From Cyclobacteriaceae bacterium (GTDB taxonomy: Bacteria > Bacteroidota > Bacteroidia > Cytophagales > Cyclobacteriaceae): a stretch of 50,557 bases of DNA. Below are positions 28,053 through 36,352 of the stretch, piece by piece (position 1 is the first letter of the stretch; each line of letters begins with the position of its first letter). The DNA is taken from the NCBI GenBank assembly GCA_016787725.1, contig JAEUTZ010000020.1:1-50557 (forward strand), written 5' to 3'. The translations under genes were made by a program, and so were the position numbers. Under the pieces are notes generated by a model, which was given only the letters and a program-made list of their open reading frames with translations, was not told the origin of the DNA and searched no databases.

Positions 28053-28081
28053 CAAAGGTAGCCAAAAATGAGGGTTTCCAA
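28053..28081 (-). promoter_or_regulatory. Candidate promoter for lepA (-folD-queE)
   Basis: On the minus strand there is a TTG (28079-28081), an 18-nt spacer and TACCTTTG (28053-28060). This is a full TAnnTTTG match with near-ideal spacing for Bacteroidota. The predicted start of transcription is about 20-25 nt before the lepA start codon. Confidence 0.65.
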
Positions 28082-28101
28082 ATGGAAAGGGAAATACTTC
28101 A

Positions 28102-28398
28102 TCAGACAACAATTAACGCTCTGAACAATTCATTTCCGGCTTTCAATTTCAACTCACTGCCATGCAGTTTTATGATCTGGTCACTTATCCAAAGACCCAT
28201 ACCCAGTCCGGCACTAAACGTGTTTTCTTTTTTAAATTCTGACTTCAAGGATTCAACATCGGCTACCGGTAATTGTGTTGAATTGGTCAATTCAATCTCA
28301 TATCGGTCATTCTTATTTATTTGAACGGATACGATGGAATGATCGGGTGAATATTTGATTGCATTCTCCAGGAGGTTCGTCAATACAATTTCAAGTTT
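28102..28398 (-). pseudogene. Remnant of a sensor histidine kinase (ATPase domain only)
   Basis: Only the C-terminal catalytic (HATPase_c) domain remains. The N-box NLLENAIKYSP is at the start and the G-box reads GLGMGLWI; a usual kinase tail follows. Homology continues upstream of any start codon as KLEIVL, then meets an in-frame TAG at 28399-28401 (minus strand). The HisKA helix with the phosphoacceptor His is missing, and the next gene upstream on the other strand begins at 28488. The fragment of about 99 codons is therefore a decayed end of a two-component kinase rather than a working gene. Expression as a stand-alone ATPase from a TTG at 28383 cannot be ruled out. Confidence 0.75.
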
Positions 28399-28487
28399 CT
28401 ACATCCGTCAGTTAAAGACTACCTGAAGCTTATATTAATTTTTCTTAAGCCAGATAATTCCTATCTTCATTATACAATTTCGGAACT

Positions 28488-28724
28488 ATGAAAAAGAATG
28501 TCATCATCGCGGTATTAACAATTATTTCAGTTTTTTCGGTGGCTTTTGGCTATCAGCAAAAATTAATTGCTGAAAAATTCAAATTAATAGCGGAAGAAAA
28601 TGAAAGGCTTGCCCGCGAACAGGCAGAACGGGCTCTGCAAGAGGTAATGCGAGCAGAAATGAATCTTAGAAAGGCTGTAGAAGAAGCTGAAGCCAAAAGA
28701 AAATTAGCAGAAAAGAACAAATGA
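28488..28724 (+). CDS. Small membrane-anchored coiled-coil protein
   Basis: A 78-residue protein with an N-terminal hydrophobic segment (residues about 4-21) followed by an uninterrupted, highly charged alpha-helix rich in Glu, Lys, Ala and Arg (ENERLAREQAERALQEV...), a strong coiled coil. The N-terminus could be an uncleaved anchor or a signal peptide ending near FGYQ. The start is ATG. It stands alone between the kinase remnant and the TerB-like gene, with no operon partner. I recognise no family; function is unknown. Confidence 0.65.
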   Translation: MKKNVIIAVLTIISVFSVAFGYQQKLIAEKFKLIAEENERLAREQAERALQEVMRAEMNLRKAVEEAEAKRKLAEKNK

Positions 28725-28773
28725 GGTTTAACCGTTCGCATCTCATCATTCTGTCCGATAGCTTACCTGTAAA

Positions 28774-29169
28774 TTATTGCAGGTACTTTGAAGCGGTATG
28801 CCGCAACGCTTCTTTTTCTGTTGAACTCATCTCTGTAGGAGTCACCTTCAGTAATAGATCAAACATTACTTCCGGTTTGTAACCCAACTTGGCTGCCGTG
28901 TTGGCGCAAAATTTAATCTCATTCTCGTACAGCCGCTCATCCAGTTTCATCAACTGAACCAGGTTAAAGAGATAATTGAATTTCTGATCGGGCGATAATT
29001 CTTTGGCGATAACCGTATCGTGGCTTGAGTAGAACAAGGTCTCCACCGAAGATTCCGGAAATCCGTGGGCCTTACCGATGTTGATGATGTAATTCCGTTC
29101 CTGACTGGTCATGTCACCATCGGCCAGGGCCAGGTTCACCAGGAGTTTGAGTTGTTCCAGTACAATCAT
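28774..29169 (-). CDS. TerB-like (tellurite-resistance fold) protein
   Basis: A 131-residue all-helical protein resembling the TerB/DjlA-type domain: LLVNLALADGDMTSQERNYI near the N-terminus and a second LMKLDERLYENEI..CANTAAKLGY unit carry the acidic, possibly metal-binding motifs of this fold. The ATG at 29169 is chosen; an upstream reading to 29280 would run into the divergent ACP phosphodiesterase gene. TerB-like proteins occur in stress and envelope contexts. Here there are no other ter genes, so tellurite resistance should not be assumed. Confidence 0.7.
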   Translation of the reverse strand: MIVLEQLKLLVNLALADGDMTSQERNYIINIGKAHGFPESSVETLFYSSHDTVIAKELSPDQKFNYLFNLVQLMKLDERLYENEIKFCANTAAKLGYKPEVMFDLLLKVTPTEMSSTEKEALRHTASKYLQ

Positions 29170-29245
29170 AAGGCTTGGAAATGACTTCGGTAAAAATAGG
29201 TTAAAATCAACTATCTTACATACCGTCTGAATAATTGAAGACCTT

Positions 29246-29851
29246 GTGAATTTTCTGGCCCATCTGTATCTGTCCGCCAATCATGAAGAGATTATGATCG
29301 GAAATTTCATTGGCGATTTTGTGCGTGGTCGAACGATGTATGAACAATATCCCTATCACATTGCGTTAGGCATTGAACTTCATCGGGAAATTGATGATTT
29401 CACAGACAATCACCCGGTTGTTTTGGAAAGCAAAATACGACTCCGGCCAAAGTACCGACACTACGCACCGGTAATCGTGGATATGTTTTATGATCACTTC
29501 CTTGCCAAATATTGGTCCCGGTTTCATACCCAACCGTTGAATTCCTTTGCACAGCACGCTTACCAGGTATTGACAAAATATGAACATCAGGTACCGGAGC
29601 GTGTTCAACAGCTTATGCCTTATATGATTGAAGGTAATTGGTTGCTGAACTATTCGCGTACCGAAGGCATTCACCGTGCCCTTAGTGGCATGGCCAGACG
29701 TTCGCCTTACAATTCAAAAATGAATGAGGCCGTTGAAGACCTGGAAAAATACCACGCTGAATTCGAAGCAGAATTTTCGGCTTTCTTTCCGGAATTAAAG
29801 TTGATGAGTGACAATTTTATTCGGGACCACGCCAAGGGAATCCAGGTCTGA
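29246..29851 (+). CDS. Acyl carrier protein phosphodiesterase family protein
   Basis: A 201-residue member of the AcpH/DUF479 family, which in E. coli removes the 4'-phosphopantetheine arm from acyl carrier protein. It belongs to a metal-dependent helical fold related to HD enzymes. The signature N-terminus MNFLAHLYLS...MIGNFIGDFVRG is present. Conserved His/Asp residues follow in GIELHREIDDFTD (about 47-59) and in the VDMFYDHFLAKYW segment. It starts at GTG 29246, divergent from the TerB-like gene. A bidirectional hairpin follows its stop. Confidence 0.85.
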   Translation: MNFLAHLYLSANHEEIMIGNFIGDFVRGRTMYEQYPYHIALGIELHREIDDFTDNHPVVLESKIRLRPKYRHYAPVIVDMFYDHFLAKYWSRFHTQPLNSFAQHAYQVLTKYEHQVPERVQQLMPYMIEGNWLLNYSRTEGIHRALSGMARRSPYNSKMNEAVEDLEKYHAEFEAEFSAFFPELKLMSDNFIRDHAKGIQV

Positions 29852-29862
29852 TTAAATGAAAA

Positions 29863-29887
29863 GGTTCGCCCATGCGATGAGCGAACC
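29863..29887. terminator. Bidirectional terminator between convergent genes
   Basis: GGTTCGC (29863-29869) pairs exactly with GCGAACC (29881-29887) around an 11-nt loop. TTTTC follows on the minus strand and CTCTTT on the plus strand. It lies between the ends of the ACP phosphodiesterase gene and the Asp-box protein gene. Confidence 0.7.
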
Positions 29888-29909
29888 CTCTTTATGATCT
29901 CAGCAATAG

Positions 29910-32729
29910 CTATTTAATCTCCACCATTACCTCACTACTTTCTGCACCATTGCTAAACCTGACTTTGTATTTCCCCTTCCCCGCATACTTAAGGGTGGGC
30001 GTAGTGGTAGCCGGCTTTGTTTTTCCTTTTGCCGGGGCAGGAGCTACCGCATTTACCTTCAAGTCCCACGCAAGGGAGTGAAATCCAACAGCTCCGGTTC
30101 CGGTTAAGGTTCTGATCGGATTGTTTTTCTCATCAAACACTTCGGCTTTAATAGACGCTGCAGGCTTACCTATATAATAAAGAATGCTTGTTTTCGGCTC
30201 GTTCACCGGACTCCACGCATACTGTTTCTGCCCCCATCGTTCACTAAACCGGATGCTTTCCGGTGCGAATGCCATCACGCCTTTTGAAACATCGCTTAAT
30301 GACTGCAACGGCTTCACATCGGCAACAAATACGCTGCGGCCGTGCGTACCCACCACCAATTCATTTTCGCGGGGATGCACCATCATATCATAACTCGGTA
30401 CGTTCAATGCGTTGTTCAGCAACCTCCACGACTTACCTAAGTCAAGACTCACGAAGGTACCCTGATCCAACCCGCAATACAACAAGTTTGCATTTACCGG
30501 ATCCTGGATAATTACATTGGCAACCGATTCAGGCAAGTCGCCTTTAACGGAGGTCCAGGTTTTGCCATAATCCGTACTCCTATATACATACGTTTTAAAA
30601 TCGTCCTGACGATACCCGTTAACTGAAACAAACACGGTTGCCTCATCGTGCGGAGAAGGAGAAATGCTGCTGATCCATTTATCAACCGGTAACCCGCCCT
30701 GGATGGCGTCCCAACTTCCACCACCATTCTTGCTTACCCAAACATTACCATCATCGGTGCCTACATACAACAATCCAAATTGTAACGGTGACTCGGCCAG
30801 CGATGTGATGGTGGAGAATGGCACATTTCCTTGCGGCTTATTCTTTGTGAGGTCGCCACTGATGGCTTCCCAGCTTTCGGCTTTATTCAAACTGCGGTAC
30901 ACCCGTTGCGATGCCATGTACACAATGTCGGGGTTATGCTTGCTTAAAATGAGCGGGGTACGCCAGTTCCAGCGATTGGGGGCCTCCCCGATGTCGTGCG
31001 AGGGTGTGATGCGTGTGTTCTTTGACCGATCCAATTCCAGTTTGAAATAATTTCCAAATTGAAAACCCGTATACACCAATTTGCTGTTGCGCGGATCCGG
31101 AGCAACATACATCCCATCCCCACCAAAAATAGCATCCCAGTGTTTGGTTCGGTTCGGAATAGACCGCGATGAACCGCGCAGTACTCCGTTGTCCTGTAAG
31201 CCTCCGTAAACATTATAGGGAGTTTCCATATCAACATTAACGGTGTAAAACTGACCTACGGGCATATTGTTGAAATGAAGCCAGGTGTCGCCTTTGTCGT
31301 AGGATTGATATAACCCACCATCGTTGCCCATCAGCATGTGATTGGCATCAGTAGGGTTAATCCAAAGGGCGTGATGATCGCTGTGCATCGTTCCCAGTGA
31401 ATCAATCTCCGTCCAATTTTTTCCGCCATCTTCCGATTTCAACATGGGCACTCCGTAGATGTAAACATCTTCGGTATCGGCAGGCGAAACACGTAGTTCT
31501 CCAAAATAATAACCGTAGGTAAAGTACACGCCATCGATATCAAAACTATGGGTGCGCTTCCAGGATTTGCCGGCATCTTCAGAACGATACACTTCCGCTC
31601 CTTTGATTTTTGTATTGAACAAATCCGAATTGGCATCTGCACCAAAATAGGTAGCCAGAGCATCGGGTTTGTACTTACCGGATTGCACATCCTGCTTCAC
31701 GACCCGGGCCGTATACTTCGATGGGAACCGGCTGTCCTTCAACAACTCATCCAACTTCTTATCATCAAGTTTCAAAAAGTTTTCAACCGTCATGTCTTTG
31801 AAATCGGCAAGCTTCATCTTGCCATCAGCCGGAGTCTCTTTCTTTGCTTCCTTAATTTCTTCCTGGTTATCCAAAACAGCATACATCACATTGGGCTTGG
31901 TCCAGCAAACATCCAATCCAATGCGACCTACAAATTTTCCTTTCGGAAATCCTTCCGATGAAAGGGTCCAGGTTTCGCCTCCATCTTCAGAACGATAAAT
32001 GGCCGAGCCAATCCCATTGCCTTTAAAGTCCCAGGCTTTACGGGTGCGCTCCCAGGTAGCGGCAATCAACTGATTTGGGTTTTGTGGATTGATAATCAAA
32101 TCGGAAACCCCTGTACTGTCGTTAATGAACAAGGTTTTCTTCCAGGTTTTACCACCATCAGCAGTCTTGAACACACCTCGATCCGCATTGTGCGAATACA
32201 ACGCCCCCAGCGAAGCAACCCACACGGTATTGTTGTCTTGCGGATGTATTAAAACCCGACCAATGTGATGTGACCCAGTTAACCCCAAATGAGACCATGT
32301 CTTTCCGCCATCCGTTGTCTTATACATACCCGAACCTGCATACGTTGACCGGCTTCCATTCTTCTCACCCGTGCCAACATATAAAATCTTCGGATCGGAC
32401 TGAGACAACGCAATGTCACCAATTCCCAACGCATCCACTTGATCGAAAATGGGTGTGAAGGTGATTCCATTATTAGACGTTTTGAAAATTCCGCTCGAAC
32501 CATAGCCTACATAAAACTCCTTTGTGTTCTTCAGGTTGACTTCAATATCCACAATACGACCCCCCTGTACGGTTGGCCCGATGTTTCTGACCGGATACTC
32601 CTTTAAGATAGATTGATCTTCCTTTTGCTTTCTGGCCTTGTAGGATGTCTCCAGGTCAGAACCATCCGTTTGAGCAAAACCCTGAAGGGTAAGGGCCAGC
32701 AACAATACAGGAGTAGTAAACTTTCTCAT
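29910..32729 (-). CDS. Secreted VPS10/sortilin-like Asp-box beta-propeller protein
   Basis: A 939-residue exported protein. A signal peptide ends near residue 20 (LQGFAQ). At least nine Asp-box (BNR) repeats of the S-x-D-x-G-x-x-W type are spread along the chain (TTDGGKTW, SEDGGETW, SEDGGKNW, STDYGKTW and others), as in sortilin/VPS10-type ten-bladed propellers and GH74-like proteins. A Lys/Glu-rich insertion lies around residues 285-370 between two blades. The C-terminal 150 residues form a beta-sandwich-like domain with a Pro/Ala/Lys linker. Such proteins are often annotated as glycosyl hydrolases; no catalytic pair is evident, so binding or scaffold roles are as likely. Confidence 0.85.
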   Translation of the reverse strand: MRKFTTPVLLLALTLQGFAQTDGSDLETSYKARKQKEDQSILKEYPVRNIGPTVQGGRIVDIEVNLKNTKEFYVGYGSSGIFKTSNNGITFTPIFDQVDALGIGDIALSQSDPKILYVGTGEKNGSRSTYAGSGMYKTTDGGKTWSHLGLTGSHHIGRVLIHPQDNNTVWVASLGALYSHNADRGVFKTADGGKTWKKTLFINDSTGVSDLIINPQNPNQLIAATWERTRKAWDFKGNGIGSAIYRSEDGGETWTLSSEGFPKGKFVGRIGLDVCWTKPNVMYAVLDNQEEIKEAKKETPADGKMKLADFKDMTVENFLKLDDKKLDELLKDSRFPSKYTARVVKQDVQSGKYKPDALATYFGADANSDLFNTKIKGAEVYRSEDAGKSWKRTHSFDIDGVYFTYGYYFGELRVSPADTEDVYIYGVPMLKSEDGGKNWTEIDSLGTMHSDHHALWINPTDANHMLMGNDGGLYQSYDKGDTWLHFNNMPVGQFYTVNVDMETPYNVYGGLQDNGVLRGSSRSIPNRTKHWDAIFGGDGMYVAPDPRNSKLVYTGFQFGNYFKLELDRSKNTRITPSHDIGEAPNRWNWRTPLILSKHNPDIVYMASQRVYRSLNKAESWEAISGDLTKNKPQGNVPFSTITSLAESPLQFGLLYVGTDDGNVWVSKNGGGSWDAIQGGLPVDKWISSISPSPHDEATVFVSVNGYRQDDFKTYVYRSTDYGKTWTSVKGDLPESVANVIIQDPVNANLLYCGLDQGTFVSLDLGKSWRLLNNALNVPSYDMMVHPRENELVVGTHGRSVFVADVKPLQSLSDVSKGVMAFAPESIRFSERWGQKQYAWSPVNEPKTSILYYIGKPAASIKAEVFDEKNNPIRTLTGTGAVGFHSLAWDLKVNAVAPAPAKGKTKPATTTPTLKYAGKGKYKVRFSNGAESSEVMVEIK

Positions 32730-32820
32730 GGTATTTTTAATTTTGCTAAAAATAGGGAATTCCAACCGGGAGCGGGAATCCGGTAAACACCAATTATTTT
32801 AACGGTACTGTCACATAACT

Positions 32821-33186
32821 ATGTTTAATGATCCTGAGCTTAACGGAAAATACCTGGGCACGATTTCGCAAGATTTTGTAAAAGTAGCCGACACCTTAAA
32901 AGAATCCTCTTATCAGATTCGTAAAGCCGGGTTTGAGTTTCCCATTTTCCCGATCTCGAAGGATGCGTTGCCCATCGGCCAGGTATTAATTCCGGCTGGT
33001 CCGCTTCATCTGGAATGGAATTACTATGCCTCCTTCCTGAATGAATTCGTACAACGCGAGTTGGTGGCCGCGGATAAAGAAGAGGACTTCAAAAAATCAT
33101 ACAAAGATCCGGATGAGTTTTGTTGCCTTTTTGTAGTGGATAAAGACTTTGCCAGTTTTGTATACATTCCGTTTCCGGAGGATTGA
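32821..33186 (+). CDS. Conserved protein of unknown function
   Basis: A 121-residue soluble acidic protein without signal peptide or membrane segment. It starts with MFNDPELNGKYLGTISQD and has a well-structured mixed alpha/beta look with conserved-looking aromatic and proline positions (FPIFPIS, PAGPLHLEWNYYASF, FCCLFVVDKDFASFVYIPFPED). The start is ATG. It is convergent with the hydrolase gene, with only 4 nt between them, and divergent from the Asp-box gene. I do not recognise the family. Confidence 0.7.
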   Translation: MFNDPELNGKYLGTISQDFVKVADTLKESSYQIRKAGFEFPIFPISKDALPIGQVLIPAGPLHLEWNYYASFLNEFVQRELVAADKEEDFKKSYKDPDEFCCLFVVDKDFASFVYIPFPED

Positions 33187-33190
33187 TTCG

Positions 33191-34459
33191 TCATTTCACC
33201 AGCGCCTGATACACCAGTGCCCGGAGTTTGCTTTGATCATCCAATCCGTTTGTTGGAATTAATTGCTTGAAGTAAACTACCACCAGACCTTCTTTTGGAT
33301 TAACCCAATAGGAAGAACCATAGGCTCCGCCCCATCCATATTCACCTTCCGAAGCGGGGGCACCGTATGCACCTACATCCTGAACAATTGAAAACCCAAG
33401 GCCAAAACCGGTACCCCCGTTCCACTCAAACTGAACATTGCCTAAATGATTGACAGTCATCAAATCAACCGTACCCGGGGCAAGTAGGCGTTGTCCATTG
33501 AAGGTTCCTTTATTCAACATCATTTGCAGAAACTTTGCATAGTCGGACGCTGTAGATAGTAAACCTGCACCCCCGGAAAAACTTTTTCGTGGTCCGGTTA
33601 CGTACGCGCCCTGTCCGGTCATGTGCCCCGGATCCGGTGCACGCTCCAAGGGTTTATCTGCAAAAGCTGAGTACACCGTGGCCAGCCTGTTCACTTTACT
33701 TTGCAGAAGATAAAAATGGGTGTCTTTCATCCCAAGGGGTAAAAGAATCCTGTTTGTCAGGAATTCTTCGAGCGATTGCCCGGATGCTTTTTCAATCACC
33801 ACTCCTAAAATATCAGTATTGTATCCGTAAACATACTTTTCACCCGGATGTGCTTCCATCGGCAGTTTACCCATTCTTGAAATTGTTGCTGCAATGGGTT
33901 CATCGCGATCGGCAAAATACCAGCCTTGAATACCGGCCTCCTTCCACTGATCGGCACCCACTCCATAACCATACCCGATGCCCGCAGTGTGGGTTAAAAG
34001 ATCGCGGATGGTAATGGCTCGCTTTGCCTTCACAACATCATACCCACCCCCATCGCGCGGCCGGGCTACTGTGGTTTCTTTAAATTCAGGAATATACTTT
34101 CCAACCGGATCGCTAATCAACAGTTTACCTTCTTCCTGCAACATCATAATGCCCACACTCACAATCGCTTTGGTCTGAGAGGCAATTCTGAAAATTACAT
34201 CCCTGGTCATGGGTGCATTCGACTCAAGATCGCGGCTTCCAAAGGCATTTAAGTAGGCCACTTTGCCATGACGCATCACAAGCACAACACTGCCGGCCAT
34301 CTTCTTGTCCTGGGCATAGGCTTGAAATACATTGGTAAGTCGCTGCAACCGATCCGGAGCAAAACCAAGCTCTTCCGGTTTGCCAACGGGTAAGTCCTGT
34401 GCAGGAAGGGAAGAAACAAAAAGTAATAGAAGCAAAAGCGGACGAAGTAGACTGGTCAT
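33191..34459 (-). CDS. Exported serine hydrolase of the beta-lactamase fold (class C/esterase-like)
   Basis: A 422-residue secreted or periplasmic enzyme with a signal peptide ending near residue 20 (SLPAQ). The nucleophile motif SxxK is SQTK (Ser94/Lys97). The YxN element is YGYNTD, and the C-terminal region has GYGWGGAYGSSYWVNP where the KTG/HxG box would lie. This pattern fits esterases and D-aminopeptidase-like members of the family rather than true beta-lactamases. It lies 96 nt after thiL on the same strand. The substrate is unknown. Confidence 0.88.
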   Translation of the reverse strand: MTSLLRPLLLLLLFVSSLPAQDLPVGKPEELGFAPDRLQRLTNVFQAYAQDKKMAGSVVLVMRHGKVAYLNAFGSRDLESNAPMTRDVIFRIASQTKAIVSVGIMMLQEEGKLLISDPVGKYIPEFKETTVARPRDGGGYDVVKAKRAITIRDLLTHTAGIGYGYGVGADQWKEAGIQGWYFADRDEPIAATISRMGKLPMEAHPGEKYVYGYNTDILGVVIEKASGQSLEEFLTNRILLPLGMKDTHFYLLQSKVNRLATVYSAFADKPLERAPDPGHMTGQGAYVTGPRKSFSGGAGLLSTASDYAKFLQMMLNKGTFNGQRLLAPGTVDLMTVNHLGNVQFEWNGGTGFGLGFSIVQDVGAYGAPASEGEYGWGGAYGSSYWVNPKEGLVVVYFKQLIPTNGLDDQSKLRALVYQALVK

Positions 34460-34555
34460 GGCAAAGAAATTATCACTCTATATTAGAAATGATTCAACCT
34501 AATTCAAAATCAGCGACCTACAGATGCCTGAGGATTTGATCCGGCAATAGAAAAC

Positions 34556-35596
34556 TCAGGATTGACCTTTAAAATGATTCCACCCCTGTGCCTGGATCGG
34601 AACTTCGGTTTGCTGTTTGGTAATCAACACATGTTGGTCCGGATCTTTGTGCATGTGGCCAATGAAATGGATATCCGGATGATTCTTGATTTTATCGTAG
34701 TCGGAGGGGTGGATTGTAAAAAGTAATTCATAGTCCTCGCCTCCGTGCAGTGCACAGGTGATGGGGTCCAGTTTAAACTCAATAGCCGTTTCGTAGGTGC
34801 TGTGATCAATCGGTACTTTGTCTTCAAAAATCTTTACCCCCAAATTGGAATGCTTGCCCAGGTGAAATAATTCAGAAGCGAGGCCATCCGAAATATCAAT
34901 CATGGAGGTAGGCAGGCAATTTCTATCTCGCAATTCGTGAATGATATCCATTCGGGCTTCCGGACGTAGTTGCCGGCCCACCAAATATTCGTACTTCTCA
35001 AGATCGGGTTGCATCTCAGGATTGGTTAAAAATACCTGCTTCTCGCGTTCAAGTACCTGCAGCCCCATGTACGCTGCTCCCAAATCGCCTGTTACACAAA
35101 TGATATCATTGGTTTTGGCACCGCCTCGTTTCACAATCTGCTCTTTTGGAGCCCGCCCCAATACGGTAATTGAAATGATTAAGCCGGAAGTGGAAGAGGA
35201 TGTATCGCCTCCAACCAGGTCTACTTTGTAATTTTTACAAGCCATTTGAATGCCTTCAAACAAAGCATCGATGGCTTCCACAGAAAAGCGGTTACTGATC
35301 GCCAGGCTAATAACGATTTGCTCCGGCTTGCCATTCATCGCGGCAATGTCTGAAACGTTAACTGCTACAGACTTGTACCCCAGGTGTTGCAGGGGCATAT
35401 ACGACAAATCAAAGTGAATGCCTTCAAGAAGCATATCAGTGGAAACTAACACGGCCTGTTCACCCGCATCGATGATGGCCGCATCATCGCCAATACCCAC
35501 CAACGTAGTACCATTCGTGATTGAAAATTTACTTTTAATCCTATCAATCAGTCCAAATTCACCTAATTGAGAAAGTTCTGTACGGTTATCACTCAT
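34556..35596 (-). CDS. thiL: Thiamine-monophosphate kinase
   Basis: Phosphorylates thiamine monophosphate to thiamine diphosphate, the last step of cofactor synthesis; 346 residues. The AIR-synthase/PurM-type fold shows GIGDDAAII near residue 36, the Mg/ATP site STDMLLEGIHFD, GGDTSSS around 131 and the C-terminal GGEDYELLFT. The start is ATG at 35596, with a TACTTTTG promoter element upstream. No other thiamine genes are nearby. The beta-lactamase-fold gene follows on the same strand. Confidence 0.95.
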   Translation of the reverse strand: MSDNRTELSQLGEFGLIDRIKSKFSITNGTTLVGIGDDAAIIDAGEQAVLVSTDMLLEGIHFDLSYMPLQHLGYKSVAVNVSDIAAMNGKPEQIVISLAISNRFSVEAIDALFEGIQMACKNYKVDLVGGDTSSSTSGLIISITVLGRAPKEQIVKRGGAKTNDIICVTGDLGAAYMGLQVLEREKQVFLTNPEMQPDLEKYEYLVGRQLRPEARMDIIHELRDRNCLPTSMIDISDGLASELFHLGKHSNLGVKIFEDKVPIDHSTYETAIEFKLDPITCALHGGEDYELLFTIHPSDYDKIKNHPDIHFIGHMHKDPDQHVLITKQQTEVPIQAQGWNHFKGQS

Positions 35597-35636
35597 GGTA
35601 AGGGCCGTTAACCGGCAACATTGTTCGTTCGTCCGG

Positions 35637-35644
35637 CAAAAGTA
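35637..35644 (-). promoter_or_regulatory. Candidate -7 promoter element for thiL
   Basis: On the minus strand this reads TACTTTTG, a full TAnnTTTG match, about 40 nt upstream of the thiL ATG. A -33 TTG is not evident. Confidence 0.45.
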
Positions 35645-35711
35645 CTATTTGCCTTGCACTCTGCCACACCTGGTGGAATGCGCAGTATTAATCCCAACAA
35701 ATCAAAAGGTT

Positions 35712-35870
35712 ATGAAACGTGGAATTGCATTCGGCATGTTGGTTGTGATCCTGTTAACGGGTTGCTCTACTGTAAAACCTTACTACGAAACCAAAGAGGG
35801 GAAAAGGAAGCAGAAGTACTACAACGATATTCAATATGGACGAAATGCCCATCCTAAAATGAAATTCTGA
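35712..35870 (+). CDS. Tiny lipoprotein (52 residues)
   Basis: A short signal peptide with a clean lipobox (LLTGC, Cys18) is followed by about 34 hydrophilic residues rich in Tyr, Lys and Gly (YYETKEGKRKQKYYNDIQYGR). The start is ATG at 35712. Its stop abuts the 3' end of the convergent methylmalonyl-CoA epimerase gene. The lipobox makes it credible despite its size. Function is unknown; the Lys/Tyr-rich tail suggests an outer-membrane-attached binding peptide, which is speculation. Confidence 0.65.
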   Translation: MKRGIAFGMLVVILLTGCSTVKPYYETKEGKRKQKYYNDIQYGRNAHPKMKF

Positions 35871-36272
35871 TCAGCGCCTTTCCTGGCACAACTCCACCAA
35901 TACGCCATTGGTTGTTTTAGGGTGTAGAAAAACGATCGCTTTATTGTCAGCTCCAGGCTTCGGCTCATCTGCTAACAGCTTAAATCCGGATTCGGCTAAT
36001 TCTGACATCTTCGTTTCAATCGGGTCCACTTCAAAGGCAAGGTGGTGTAACCCCTCGCCTCGCTTTTCAATGTATTTGGCGATGGCTGAATCGGGCCGGG
36101 TGGCCTCCAGCAATTCTATTTTAATATCTCCTACCGCAAAGAAAGAGGTTCGTACCCCTTCCGATTCAACCTCTTCAATTTTATAATGGGGTTTACCCAA
36201 CAACTTCGCAAATAGTTTATTCGATACGTCCAGGCTTTTTACCGCAATACCAATGTGCTCCAGTTTCTTCAT
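35871..36272 (-). CDS. mce: Methylmalonyl-CoA epimerase
   Basis: Converts (S)- to (R)-methylmalonyl-CoA in propionate metabolism and links to methylmalonyl-CoA mutase; 133 residues. It belongs to the vicinal oxygen chelate fold, with two beta-alpha-beta-beta-beta modules. Metal ligands are visible as His in LEHIGIAV, Glu in KIELLEA, His in LHHLAFEVD and Glu in LVELCQ. The ATG at 36272 is preferred over a TTG at 36281. It faces the tiny lipoprotein gene. No mutase gene is in the window. Confidence 0.92.
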   Translation of the reverse strand: MKKLEHIGIAVKSLDVSNKLFAKLLGKPHYKIEEVESEGVRTSFFAVGDIKIELLEATRPDSAIAKYIEKRGEGLHHLAFEVDPIETKMSELAESGFKLLADEPKPGADNKAIVFLHPKTTNGVLVELCQERR

Positions 36273-36296
36273 AGCGTTCAATTAAGCTGATTTTGT

Positions 36297-36304
36297 TAAT
36301 TTTG
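36297..36304 (+). promoter_or_regulatory. Candidate -7 promoter element for the 36353 gene
   Basis: TAATTTTG is a full match to TAnnTTTG and lies 49 nt before the ATG at 36353. It could drive the 36353 gene together with the A-type Fe-S carrier gene behind it. The -33 region is not clear. Confidence 0.45.
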
Positions 36305-36352
36305 ATAGAAAATTGGGAAACTTTTCAGGCTTTACGAAAGTTTTAAAACGAA

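Noticed and set aside
28774-29280. Tellurite resistance role for the TerB-like protein
   Set aside because: No other ter genes are present; only the fold is supported.
30664-31050. A 128-codon plus-strand reading inside the Asp-box protein gene
   Set aside because: Antisense to a conserved repeat protein; no domain, no promoter and no neighbouring partner.
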